From positions 166,205,521-166,269,520 of the forward strand of contig NC_081406.1 of NCBI RefSeq assembly GCF_030272615.1: a DNA stretch of 64,000 bases. Reading direction: 5' to 3'. The translations under genes and the position numbers were made by a program. The DNA is from Cryptomeria japonica (taxonomy: Eukaryota > Streptophyta > Pinopsida > Cupressales > Cupressaceae). Positions 34,337 through 46,300 of the stretch are shown here, one piece after another (the first letter of the stretch is position 1; every line of letters begins with the position of its first letter). A model generated the notes under the pieces. The model searched no databases. It was not told the origin of the DNA and was given only the letters and a program-made list of their open reading frames with translations.

Positions 34337-34941
34337 AGGTAAAATTCTTTGTAATGTATCATGGTTATAGGGAAGGTCATGGTCAAGGAATGTAATGTGT
34401 GAATATTGTAATATCACTCAGGCTAAGGAGTTGATCGATCATTGGTGATTGAATTGGATTTAGAAGAGGATTTAGTCCTGTAGTATTGAGCTTAACCGGG
34501 ACTATAATCAGGCATGGTAGATGCTATCTCTAGCAATTCACTCTATTGGATTGTTGTCCATTTATCTTGAGAAGGTTGTAGTCTCTCTGTAGTTAGTGAG
34601 ACTCTTTTGTAATGAGCAATATGCTCTAGGCAGTGTGCCTTCCTGCAAGTGCAGATCCCTCATTGTAACACATACTTTCTCCAAAAGTATCATCTGATTG
34701 TGGGTAGGTCTCCCATCGTGGTTTTTCCCTTTCTAGGTTTTCCATGTACAAATCATGGAGTTATGTGGTATGGTTGCTTTAAATTGATTATCTAGTTAAT
34801 TGTTAAATTGTATTGTTTACTAGTATCTGTTTCTACTGGCATTTGTTTGTGCTTTACCGGTACTTGGTTTGTTTAGGTTATATTGTGGATTAAAAGATAT
34901 AATCTATTAACAACTGATTCATCCCCCCCCCATCTCAGTTG

Positions 34942-36403
34942 TGTTGGCATATGTGCAGAGTTTGATGACATGATGATATTGTATGTTGTCATTGATGTCA
35001 ATATGCTAAAGTATGAACCGATATAATGATGTAAGCAAATGGGCAAGTGAACTGGTATGATATGTGAACCGGTATATGTGAAAAAGTGAAGCAGTATGTT
35101 GGAACGAGAACTGGTATATGGGAAGTTTTATATCAGGGTTTCATTTGGCATGAAAACCAGTTGGCAGTCTCAGTTTCAGGGTTTCTGGTTGATATATTCC
35201 AAGCCTGTGTGATTCAATCGATGACATCTTGTGATGAGTTAGCATTGTTATGAAGATTAGATCGTGTTGCCACATTAGCCTTGTACGCATGAAGGATTTT
35301 GCATGAAGAAGATTGATCCTATCTACCTCGGGAATGTGTGAAGTCTTTGTAAACAGTGGAGAGCACATGATGGGTTATCAGCTTCCTGAAGCAGCAAAAA
35401 ATGAACGTTGGAGAATGTCTTGAGATCTATTCAAGACTTGTATGCAATGCAGTGTGATTAACGGTCAGGATTGAACCAACTAAACTGATAAACCTAAATG
35501 TTTAGGGTTTAGGGTTTATGCTACCAACCTATCTGTTTCCTATAAGGTCGATGATGTTTTTCATATTGAAGTTGTTGGCAAATTCTATGTGTGTATCCAA
35601 GTGAAGAGATACCTGATTCTTGCTAGACCGAAGAAGTGTGTGTATACCTGTAGAGTGTGATTGCAGAAGAAAAGGAGATAAAAAGGATTTGTCTTGGAAT
35701 TGTGTGTTGTTATCAAATCAATGATTTACTTGTTGACTTCTAACCATTTCAGTAGTTGGGAAATCCCTTAACTGGGTAGCTTTAACAGGCTTTTGTTTAA
35801 ATCCTTTAACAGGGTGACTCAATTCAATGAGTTCTTGAAATCCTCTTGCGAGGTAACCTTTAACAAGGTTCTAACCTTTAACCGGGTATTTAAACCATCC
35901 CTTAATCGAGTGATTCCTAGCAGAACCTATTGTAAAAGTCTTTAACCGGACTAGGCTCCTAATAGAGAAAACTTCAGAAGAGTTCAAAGAACAGCTTGTG
36001 GGTATTCATCCCCACTGTGGTTTTTCCTAGTTGGGTTTCCATGTGAAAAATTTGTGTGTCATGTGTGATGCTTTTTTCATGTGATGATTAGTGTTTTCTG
36101 TTAAGTGGTAATGCATGTTGGTCCAGTGATTATTATATGTCTGATGATGTATTACCTATCTATGCATATGTGAAGTGAAAAGGAGATGTTAGGTGAGGTA
36201 AAGATCTAAGTATTAACTGGTTTATATCTTTCACAGTCTCACTATGTTTTATTGGTAGTGCCCTGATTGATACCAGTGATACTTTTTACCAGTTAAGTGC
36301 AGTCTTTGCAGTCAAACCGGTTCAGGGAAAGGTTCTTGCCTGTAGTAATTCACCCTCCACTCTTAGTACCGGTTTGGTACTAACTGTTCATCATTATTCA
36401 TCA
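34942..36403 (+). mobile_element. Solo LTR of the copia-2 family
   Basis: The 1,462-bp LTR starts TGTTGGCATATGTGC and ends TTATTCATCA, flanked by a perfect duplication AGTTG (34,937-34,941 and 36,404-36,408). The uninterrupted copia-3 3' LTR (CTCAGTTGTTCACCGG near 56,200) shows the empty site. Telo-boxes at 35,501-35,518 and TATAAGG near 35,541 are retained. Confidence 0.95.
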
Positions 36404-36428
36404 AGTTGTTCACTAGTTATCCTAACAA

Positions 36429-36440
36429 TTGGTATCAAAT
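36429..36440 (+). other. Copia-3 primer-binding site
   Basis: TTGGTATCAAAT follows the LTR by one base. It matches the Met-type PBS, with G-to-A and later changes. Confidence 0.75.
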
Positions 36441-36484
36441 CTTTGCTCCTCTTTGTAGAAGCTTAACTGCTTGAGGCAGATCTC

Positions 36485-37585
36485 ATGGGAACTAACATCA
36501 CTAATCCACTAGCAGCTATTTTCAGAAGAGAAATCCCTAAACTTGATAGATCAAATTATGGGATATAGAAAATTCGAATGGAGACTCATCTTAGATGTCT
36601 TGGCAAGGATATTTGGGAGATCACTAAGAAAGGATACACACCTTATGATCTAGCATCAAGCAATCCTAATCCTGCAAACTTGGATAAGAATATTGAAAAT
36701 GATTGCAGAGCTAGAGAAGCCCTCCTCTGTGCACTTACTGATCAGAAGATCATGGAATGACTGAAAAATCATCAGCTAAGGTTATGTAGGATAAATTGCA
36801 AACTCTGAATGAAGGTGACCCTACTGTCAAAATTGCTAAACTTGATGATTACCGAGTAAGATATGAAAACTTAAAAATGGAAGAAAATTAAAGAATTGTT
36901 GTGTTTATGGAAAGAGTAAATTAGATTGTTATGGGAATTCAATGTTGTGGTGGTTTTCTAAGTGAAGATGAAATAGTTTCCAAAGTCTTGAGAACCCTTC
37001 CACCGACTTACAAGATGAAGGCAAATGCAATTAATGAGTTGAGAACAATGGTAAACACTTCAATTAATAGAGATATTCTCATTGGGAAATTATCTACTTT
37101 TGAACTTGAAGAATTTGGATCTTCTGGAGCTATGAAGTCTGAACCTTATTTTCATGCATCATCATCAACATCTACCAGCTAGAGTGATTAGAGAGCCTTA
37201 TATGCAAAATAACTAAAAGACATGAGGAAAGAAGATGAAGAGCTTGGTCAACTTGAAGCCTTATTTGCTAGAAGAGTACCTTAAGGACCTATTGGAAGTA
37301 AGTATGAAGGAAAGGCACCTTTTAAATGTTTTGCATATAATAAGATTGGTCATTTTGCATCTAGATGTCCTAAAAGGAATGCTAGGTTTGAGGAAAGAGT
37401 AAAGAAAACTTTTAAACCTAACCAGAACAAATATAGATTCAAGAAAAGAAAACAATTCTACATAGCAGATGAGGAAGGACTAACAGATGACTTTGGAGAT
37501 GAACCGGTAGAAGACACTGGTAGTGGATTCGAGAATGGAAAAGAATGGGTGTTCTATGCTTTAAAGGAAGATGAACCAAAACTAT
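36485..37585 (+). pseudogene. Copia-3 gag
   Basis: The frame from ATG 36,485 includes REIPKLDRSNYGI, then TAG at 36,566 where Trp is expected, then METHLRCLGKDIWE. Several stops and shifts lie between 36,757 and 36,930. A further segment at 36,931-37,182 includes LRTLPPTYKMK. The zinc knuckle near 37,330 is CFAYNKIGHFASRC, with Tyr for the second Cys. The acidic tail ends in EDEPKL at about 37,585, where it joins RT directly through an internal deletion. Confidence 0.8.
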
Positions 37586-38690
37586 AAGATTGAAGAAAGC
37601 TTTATATGGTTTGAAACGGGCTCCTAGAGCTTAGTATGCAAGGTTGGATAAATATCTTTTTGGTTTTACTAAAGGCAGTGCTAATAGTAATCTATACTAT
37701 AAGATCATTGATAATGCTATTCTGATTATTGAAGTTTTTGTTGATGATATCATTTTTGGAGGAGAAGATAAATTGTGCATGGAATTTGCTAACAACATGA
37801 AAAATAAATTTGAAATGTCCATGATTGGTGAAATGTAATTTTTCTTAGGTTTGCAGATTACTCAAACTAACAAAGGGATTTTTATCTGTCAAAATAAGTA
37901 TCTGAGGGAATTGTTAAAAAAGTTTGGTATGGAAAACTACATACCGGTAAGTACTCCTATGGCTACAAATGAGAAATTATCTATCAAGGATACTTCTACA
38001 CCAATAAATTCGACAAGGTATAAATCTATGATTGGCGGTCTGTTATATCTAACTCAGACTAGACCTAATATTATGAATACAGTAAGTATTGTTTCAAGAT
38101 ATCAAATTAATCCCAAATAAAATCATGAATGTACAGTAAAGAGAATATTCTGGTATTTGCATGGAACAACAAAATATGGTTTATGGTATTCCAGAAATGA
38201 TGATTTCACTTTATGTGCATATACTGACTCAGATTGGGCAGGTGATACTGATGACAGGAAGAGCACTTCTAGTGGAGCTTTCTTTCTTGGAAAGAAACTG
38301 GTTTCATGGATAAGCAAAAAAAAGTCATGTATTTCTTTATCTACTGCAGAAGCTGAGTATGTTATAGCAGCAACTAATTGCACTCAAGTTTTATGGATGA
38401 AGCAAATGTTGAAGGATATCAGGGAAAATTGTAGTGAACCTATAGTTTTCTACTGTGATAACTCTGCAGCTATTGACATGACTAAGAATCTGGTATTTCA
38501 CTCTAAGACTAAGCATATTTCAATAAAGTATAACTTTCTGAAGGACAAGGTAGAAGCAAAGGAAGTCAAATTGGTTTATGTGAACACTAAAGATTAGATT
38601 GTAGACATATTCACTAAACCGATCTCTAAGGAATCATTTGAATACTTGAGAGATAGGTTAGGGGTTTATGCCCCTCCGACAGAGACTTGA
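37586..38690 (+). pseudogene. Copia-3 RT C-terminal half and RNase H
   Basis: Starts in mid-RT at KKALYGLKRAPRA and has the catalytic box EVFVDDIIFGG, MSMIGEM-stop-FFLGLQIT and YKSMIGGLLYLTQTRPNI. RNase H follows (38,157-38,597) with YTDSDWAGDTDDRKSTSSG, TAEAEYVIAA, YCDNSAAIDMTKN and SKTKHISIKY. TGA ends the frame at 38,690. Protease, integrase and the first half of RT are missing, so no autonomous replication is possible. Confidence 0.88.
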
Positions 38691-38850
38691 TTGATGAAAT
38701 TTGTCATCAGTTTGGTGTGCGTTATCAAGAACATTATCCATTCTGGCACTAATGAATGGTGCTACTACTCAAGGGGAGTAGTTAGCCTTGAGATTCGGAG
38801 GTTTATATCATTGCTTTGATATTTTTGTCAGGTTTCTGGCATTGATGTCG

Positions 38851-39055
38851 AAGGGGGAGATCTACTAATGTGAAAATAAAATAAAAGTTTTATACATTGG
38901 GGAGAGATATTTGTTCAAAGCCTTACAAAGATATCATTCACTGGGGGAGAGATGTTGATTGTTGGTTGTCTTCCATAGTGGGAGACTTATTTGGCATTTT
39001 TTGGTACTTAGATGTTTTTCACATCTAGTGTTGCCATGAATGCCAATGGGGGAGA
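38851..39055 (+). other. Polypurine tracts before the copia-3 3' LTR
   Basis: GGGGGAGA at 39,048-39,055 lies one base before the LTR and is the expected plus-strand primer site. Three similar tracts precede it (AAGGGGGAGA 38,851, TGGGGAGAGA 38,898, TGGGGGAGAG 38,942), so the PPT is repeated. Confidence 0.7.
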
Positions 39056-39766
39056 TTGTTGGCATTATGGATGAATTGATTATGTGTGGCATTGATGTTT
39101 TGTCATTGATGTCAACACTAGCTGTTATCAGTAGACAAATTTGTACTAGATGATATGGATGGTTACCAAAGACACGTTACCGGTATAAGATCTAGTGTTA
39201 CCAATAGAAGAGATTATCTAGTTGGTACTTCTACCATGTTTGGATCAGTGAAGTATATTGGATTTCATGTGTTATATGCTCCATGAGCATGTTTTGGTCG
39301 GTTGGTAATGTCTTGGTAATTGGATGTTATCATACACATTGGTAAACCCTTACTGGCACCGGTTTAAGGCTTTACCAACAGAGCTTTCATTGAGGAATTG
39401 TGACAGGATGCATAAGTGGTGTTGGTGCAACTTCTTGATGAATGCCAGGATGTTGATGATGTCTGTTGATCATGTTTCAATTGCTTGAAGATGTTGCTTT
39501 GGCATGGTGGACCCAAAATAGGTCCGATACATATCTACATTATGGATCGGTATCATTCTAGCATGTATTATACATGTTACTTGGATGTTTTGAGATGTTC
39601 TATGGATTTTCTATTATTGTTTACAGTCTTAAACCAACATGGCCTATCATTGTAAAAAGGAATTATGTAATAATCATATTGTAATATCTTTAGGTGGCTG
39701 ACCTAACTGGTTTAGGCCTTAGTGTTTGTATAAAGAAGAGGTAAAACTCTTTGTAATGTATCATGG

Positions 39767-42700
39767 TGTTACCTTGTCATATGTCCCTCATAACAAATGT
39801 GATTTGCCTTGCAAAGTTTTTAGTTAAGTCCTTGTCTTGTTAAAAGTTAGTTGGTTCAATCCCTAATCCGCCTGTAAATCATTTCTAAATCCTTAGCATT
39901 ACGTTTCAATGGTCTGTTTGAACCTCATGAACCCCTCAAACTATCCTGAAAAGAGTTCATAGTGTTCATTTAGATACCATGGGTTCTAAGTTGTGTTTAA
40001 GACATTTTCAGGCTAATGTTTAAGTTAAGTGTTTTGCAGCAGCTCTATTTCACGATCGCAGATGATGTTTCATATACTCTTTCTCCAGGCTATGAACCGT
40101 TTGAACCTAGTTCAAGCAGTTCAATGATGTTCAAAATGTTCGATGAAGTTCAAAGGACCAGTGGCAATCAACAAAGTTAATCTTTTCCAAAGGAAAATCT
40201 CCTTGGCATAGCATATGCTTTGAACTACCTGAACCCTCATGAAGTCAATTCAAATGGTTCATGAATGTTCAAATTAGGTGGGTCCCATAGAAAAGACTAA
40301 GTGACATGATGGTGCATTTATTGCTAAGTGTGATGAAGATCTGGCCATATCTTGGGTGACATCAATCAGCCGATTTTTGAAGGCAAGTAATCATTTTTGG
40401 GAATTGGTAGTTATGTCGAGAGAGCCATCATGCATTCAATGCACACGCGTGATGTCAAATCCCAATGCTCGGCACATTTGAGTTGACAGCCAAAATTAAT
40501 GCACTAAATGAGCTTTGGCACTTCATTTGTTATAGGGTATGAAGTGATTTATTTTTGAAACTTGTTCTTCATTGCTGCAGAGTGTCTGGTCGAAGGTTTC
40601 TTTGTTGGTAGTCGTTCGATTGGTTTCAGCCGTGAAGGTGACTTTTGATTCCTATCTTCTTCAGTGATTTTTCGTTGTTTTTCTCTCTCGTAATAAAATT
40701 TCTTGGAGAGAGAAAGGTTGTTGGTTATAAATTATAAAGTCCACTTTGTATCTTTTCGGAAACATTTTTAGTCTTGCTTGCATAGAACCCATTGTCAGTG
40801 ACACAGACTTGAAAGGGGAGAATTTGGAAGCCTTGAAGGAAAGGACATTTAAAGGTATTGATGGTTCTTTTGGTCTAGAAATTCTAAGTAATGGCTTGAT
40901 AGAGGCAGTATCTTTCCCACCTGCTATTCCTTGCCCAGAATTAGTTAGGGAGTGCATTGCATGATATGACCCTATTTCTGAAACTATCAACAGGGACAAT
41001 GGTGAAACCCTCCTCGAGATTAATACGGAAGTCATTTCTTCTATTTTCAAGTTGCTAGATTACAAGTTCTCAAATTTTTCCCCTGCCCAATCAATCACCA
41101 AGTTCAATGTAGACAAAAGTGGACACCAAAACAATATAGCGAAACATTGGTTGATAGTTCCTTAGAGAGGTGGCTCTAGGCTACCTAAATACCCCAACAA
41201 AAATCACATGCTTCCCCATATTCATGATGTTATGTTGTTGTTACACCGAGTTAGAGGTTCAACTGAAGCCTACATCTTTGATGACTAGATTTACTGTTAT
41301 GTGCAACTCATGTTGGAGGGAAAGCAATTCCTTGACTGGGCAAAACTTATTGCTGACTCTATGAGAGAACAACTGAGCATGGCAAAGAAGTTCCAATAAA
41401 ATTTCTTCATGTCTTCTTATTTGATATATTGTTTGGCATGTGTCAAAGAAATAATGGAAATTCCTAGACAACTTGTTGAAGGGGATGTCTTTGTATATGA
41501 CTTTTACCCCATGCTGCAAAGAGATAATGCATTGCAAGATTTTAGGAGAGTGCATAATGCTTTCCTGGGGGACCTATGCTATGAATTGAAGAACATGAAA
41601 TCAAAAAGAATGTCTGAAGATGACCAGGCCTTGGTGAAAAGATATGGTAGCTTCTTTGTTCAATTTCCTCTTTTTTGTTATATAAGGGTAGGTGGTTTCA
41701 AAGAAGAACCTTTCAAACTTCCTCATTTTTGTTCAGATTTCTTTGTCCTTGCTGGGATTTGTAGATAGTTGTCTATTGTAATTAAGAAATCTCAACCCAA
41801 AGATAAATGGGAAGATCACTTCCACATTCAATTGGGCACTTTATCTTGTAGTTCAATGTCAGATGCGTTGAGCATAGGGGCTGACTTGAAGAATTTTAAT
41901 TTCAAACTGTATCAAGGAAGGAATGGCTTTGATAATAAAGGTTTTTCACGGGGCCTTGGTTTGATGGTGCATCTTCCTATTTCACACTTGGAAGACTTTT
42001 GGGAAGATTGTTGTGATGAACTTGAAGTGTTCAGGAGAGAAAATATGAGAATGGTTATGGGACAGATAGTTTCACTACGGGTGAAACTTGATATAAGTGG
42101 GATCAAAGAATATTATCTAGAGCTATTTGAACCTGGGTATCTAGATCAAACTGAACCTGAAACATCCTCCATTAATTGGGATGTGGAAGAAGAAGATGAT
42201 ATACGGCTCAGAACAAAAAGAGTATTGGAGAGAACTATAGATTGGGTTAATAAGAAAAGAGCAATGACATCAAGCGTCAAGATTGGCCCTGCAAGAGATA
42301 ATGTGGTTTCTCTACATTCTCCAAAAAACTTTTCTTACCCCACTTCTATGCTTGTTCATGTAGGTAAAAATAAGAAGTCATCTCACACCAAGCACGAGCC
42401 TAATCCTACTTTGAACTATCCTGCTCCTCGATTTACAAGGTTATAGAGCGTTGCACAAAAGAAAATGGACTTGGTCAGAGACACAGAGGTGAAAGACAAG
42501 ACCCTTGACCCTCAAATTTTTGAGGTCGAAGACCTTGATAGTGATATTGTCAACACCACGGATTCCCATGCAATCACTGTAGCCATGACACCACCACCTA
42601 AAGTAACTAGAGGAACAGCTAGTTCAAGCACAACTCCCAAATGGTTAACTACTTCCGTAAGTAAGAAACAGAGCTTGATCCCAGTGTCCATCCCAATTCA

Positions 42701-44721
42701 AGACATAGTGGTCAAATACATGGAAAAAGGTCCTAAACAGAAGAAGTTCAAAACAACCACCAGGTTGGACGCTGATGAGAAGACCGGGAGATGGGTTGCT
42801 AAAATTGCTTCCTATAAACCCAAGGATGAATGTAAAGAAATAAATGCAAAAGATTTTAATGTCACCAAAGTAGATTTGGGAAACATGAGTAGAGACTCTG
42901 ATAACCACCTTTTCAATGTGATGGCTAAGAAAATGCTCACCAGGTCAGAGAAAAATGGACAAGAGAAAAAGGAACTGAAATGGCACATCAAGGTTTTAGC
43001 CCAATTCATTGATAGCCTAGGCTGTTTTGGAGCACTCCCTATATCGCAAGTTTCAGAAAACTTCGATCCCACTTTGCCAGAGAACAAGAAACTAATGAAT
43101 CAAGTTTAGCGAGCCAAGAGCATCGCAGGGGCCGCAAAAAAATGGATTGAAGGGGTGATCAGGGATGGCGAAAAATATATTACAGATTCCAGGAAGCTAT
43201 GTGATGAAATTCAAAACCTCATTGCAAAGATCCAAAATCAAGTTGTGCAATGGGAAAAGGAGGAGCATAAGTGGGAAAACGTATTACCCATGTTCACCAA
43301 GATAGAAAAATATGGAGCCACTAAGTTTTTAGCAGAAAACTCAATAAAATTGGTAATTGATGAGTGCCAGCTCTTCGTGTTGAAGAAAACCATAGTGTGG
43401 CGGGTAATTACATTCAAGGCTGTAATCTCTGATGCCAAAGCCTCCGTTTATGAGATCCATGAACTTAAATATAGCTTGGTCAATGATAATAAAGTGGTTA
43501 ACCTAGATCATTATTGGCAACTAGGACTTTGTGGGCTGAATACACAGGACGTGGTAAAGGCATTTAAATTGCACGTGGAGAAAGTTAGAGCCAAACAAAA
43601 CTTTACTTTTGAAGATATAACACAGATTGCCCGAATTGAGTCCATGACATTCATTGGCGATGATCAATTACCTAAACATGCCGAGAAGATGGTAAAACAT
43701 AGATGGGAAAAGGAAGATGCAAAGGTGAAAATCAATGCCATGAAGAATCTGAGTCAGTCTATGATTCAGGAGCTTACAACCGCCCATGATGCCTAGAAAA
43801 GTGGAAGAGGAGATGATGCTAGAGATGAAGCATAATTTGATTCTTATGCTTTGTTTTTGTTTTAAAATGTTTTTTAAAAGCCTTGCAATTACTTCAGGAC
43901 ATCTATCCTCTAAATTCTTTGTTAGTTTTATAACTATTTCAGTGGTTTTTAGTGAGACCTCCTCTGTTATTCATAAAGACTACTATAAGTTAGATGAAAT
44001 AGATCTAGAAGGGGTTAGAACAGTAGACTTAGAGATGAGAAAATTTTGTTTGTCTGAAGGAAGTGATCAGTTTTTTCCCAGAATCTGAAATTGGAAAGAA
44101 CTTATGTGTGTATCTTTATGTCTTTGTTGCATGGAATATACATATAAAGATCATATGCATTTTAAGGTTTTAAATCTTCATATGCATTTTGAGGTTTTAA
44201 ATCTTCGAGTTTGAATCCATGGAGTAATGTTTCTTTGCAAATATTAATCAAGTCAAATTGTCTGTGATTATCTTTCTAATGGTGAATGCTATTATTAATC
44301 TGGAGCTTCTTTCCATGTTGTTTAGAAGGATATTTGTTTGAAAAGAGACTTTGTTTCTCTTGTTTATTTTTATGAAGTGCTGAAATCAATGTTATTGAAC
44401 TTTGCTTTGATTACTTCTGATTTTCATGGTGAAGCATCTTGAAGTAAGGTTTTTCTGAAATATTTGCATATTACAGGCCTCTCATCTAAGAATGAAGTAG
44501 GTAGCCTTACGTGATTTCAGGTTAAAAGCATATCAGTTTTATTTAGTTAGATTATTCTCTGAATAACTAATGGAGGGAGTTGTACCTATCTAAAATTTAG
44601 AGGGAAGTGATGTATGTCACACTTACCCAACTGTTTAGTTGAACTTTTATTTTTTCAAAGAGGGTAACAGAGCTTTGAATCAATTCAATTAAAAGAAAGA
44701 CAAAATATGTTCACTAATAGA
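39767..44721 (+). mobile_element. Gypsy 5' LTR
   Basis: 4,955 bp from TGTTACCTTG to CACTAATAGA, the latter corresponding to CACTAAAACA in the 3' LTR. About 1 kb of non-coding U3 is followed by LTR-ORF C copy 1 and about 0.9 kb of tail. It is roughly 37 bp longer than the 3' LTR near 40,010-40,065. Confidence 0.9.
40734..43835 (+). pseudogene. LTR-ORF C, copy 1 (5' LTR)
   Basis: A single frame of about 1,034 codons runs to TAA 43,833-43,835 with no frameshift. The start codon is ATA at 40,734 where copy 2 has ATG. Seven in-frame stops occur (40,962 TGA, 41,163, 41,397 TAA, 41,766, 42,444, 43,107, 43,794), five of them TAG. Motifs in order: GLIEAVSFPPAIPCPELV; VISSIFKLLDY; YIRVGGFKEEPFKLPHFC; an acidic VEEEDD region; a Lys/Glu-rich second half with KWHIKVLAQFIDSLGCFG and HYWQLGLCGLNTQDVVKAF. 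It shares the first three motifs with LTR-ORF A. No known domain recognised. Confidence 0.75.
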
Positions 44722-44725
44722 TTTT

Positions 44726-44743
44726 TGGTGACTCTGCTTGGGA
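44726..44743 (+). other. Gypsy primer-binding site
   Basis: TGGTGACTCTGCTTGGGA lies a few bases after the LTR. It resembles the TGGCGACTC-type PBS (tRNA-Arg) reported for Ogre/Tat elements, from memory. Confidence 0.65.
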
Positions 44744-45070
44744 ATTGTCAACATCAGTATGTTATATATTTGTTAAAACTAAGTAAGTCAAGGTTTTACC
44801 TGCTGATAGAATTCTTGGACAATGCATACTTCAACCTATGCTTCAACCTAGCTTACATTTTCAGAGACCCTAGAAGAAATAGCACTGGATTCTCATCCTT
44901 ATACCAGATCACAAAGGAGAGAGGGAATTGTTGATAACTTTTTCGAAGAACTGCAAGGGCTCTCACTCTCTACAAATTTCACTCCCAAGAGGAAGGCTAA
45001 AAGTAGACCTTCTTGCCCTACTAAAACTACTCCCGAAGTACATCTCTCTTCTAGAAATTGGAAAACATTA

Positions 45071-46192
45071 ATGCTTTATAGAATTCAAGCTCCTCCTCTT
45101 GTAACTATTTTCCCTATTTTCATCATGGCTCAACCATGGGGCACTGCAGTCGGGCCTCTTTCTCTCAGTGCTCATAATCCTCTCCCGAAAGGGGCTAGGG
45201 ATGTTTTACCTAAGTTCAATGGAGATGGGAAAATCTCAGTTGAAGAACACTTGAACTCCTTTAACGTAGCAACTAGGATACTAGTAGTGCAACATGAAGA
45301 TGTGGTTGTTAGGATTTTCACGCAAACTCTTGCTGAGGGAGCAGTGGATTGGTTCATTCATCTATAGGCAGGATCTATAATTGATTGAAAAACAATGAAA
45401 AATACTTTTGAGAAATAGTTCAAGAGTGCTAATGATGAGCACTCACTTTTGGCTCAGCTCACACAAATGAAGAAAGAGATTCATGAGCCAATGAGAGATT
45501 ATGTGGCTAGGTATAATAAAATTATTCATAAAATTCCCCTTGCTAAAAGACCAACTGCTGATAACCAACAATGTTTCTTTATCAACTCTATGCCTCCTGA
45601 TGTTGGTTTTCATCTTAGAAGAAATAGGCCAGCTGATCTTGATACCGCACAGAACCAAGCTATAGACCTTGAAGATGATTTAATAACAGCGGGGAAGTGG
45701 AGAAAAGATGTGCAAATCCCTCAAGGTCAATCTCAAGCTTCCACTTCTTCGACTGATCCAGTTGTCTAAAGATTAGTCAATGATATGATTTCCTTGAAGA
45801 GGCAAATTCTGAAAATTGGGGGTTCTTACCCATAGCCCTATCAAGATATAAGTAGGAAACTACCAAACCAATACAATTATGGGCAAAATTTGCAACTCCC
45901 CACTGCCTTGCAAAGATTGCAAATAGAAGGTCCTCTGGATAAAGGTGCTATGTTCTCTTTTCACCTTACTTCAGATCATGATGGGAATTCTTGTCTTGAC
46001 ATGATAAGGCATGTCCAAATGGGAAGCACAAAGGATGAAATCGGGGAGTTCACTGAAGTAGAGAAGATTCAAGAAGTACCTAGTGACTTTGGATTATTTT
46101 ACCTTGAACATGAATCAGATTCAGAAAGAGGTGGTAATATTTTGGTAACTCTTGAAGACCCTACATGTGCAATTCTTACAAGTAATCAATGA
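45071..46192 (+). pseudogene. Gypsy gag
   Basis: The Ty3-type retrotransposon-gag region begins near 45,200 (LPKFNGDGKISVEEHLNSF, then EGAVDWFIHL). It continues past three stops (45,365, 45,386 and 45,416) to LAQLTQMKKEIHEPMRDYVARY (45,449-45,766), where TAA at 45,767 closes this stretch. The same frame resumes to 46,192 with a damaged Cys/His knuckle (FSFHLTSDHDGNSCLDM). The frame is shared with protease and RT, so gag-pol was one polyprotein. Confidence 0.8.
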
Positions 46193-46300
46193 ACCTCCCA
46201 ACCTGCTCCTGTTGTAAACTCTACTGGAACTAATTTCAAGGGTAAGGGTCCCACAAATAATGATTCTTCCTTTCATGCAAAAACTCCTAAAGTTCATATT

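Larger units (their letters stand above)
33655..36427 (+). mobile_element. Copia-3 5' LTR, interrupted by a solo LTR
   Basis: Starts TATTGGCATTATGG (the 3' LTR has TGTTGGCATTATGG, so the first G has mutated) and ends TTATCCTAACA before the PBS. The nested LTR at 34,942-36,403 lies 19 bp before its end. Confidence 0.9.

Noticed and set aside
41170-41364. Short open frame at 41,170 and its counterpart at 52,103
   Set aside because: Both are out of frame with LTR-ORF C, whose own frame continues across these positions through single stops.
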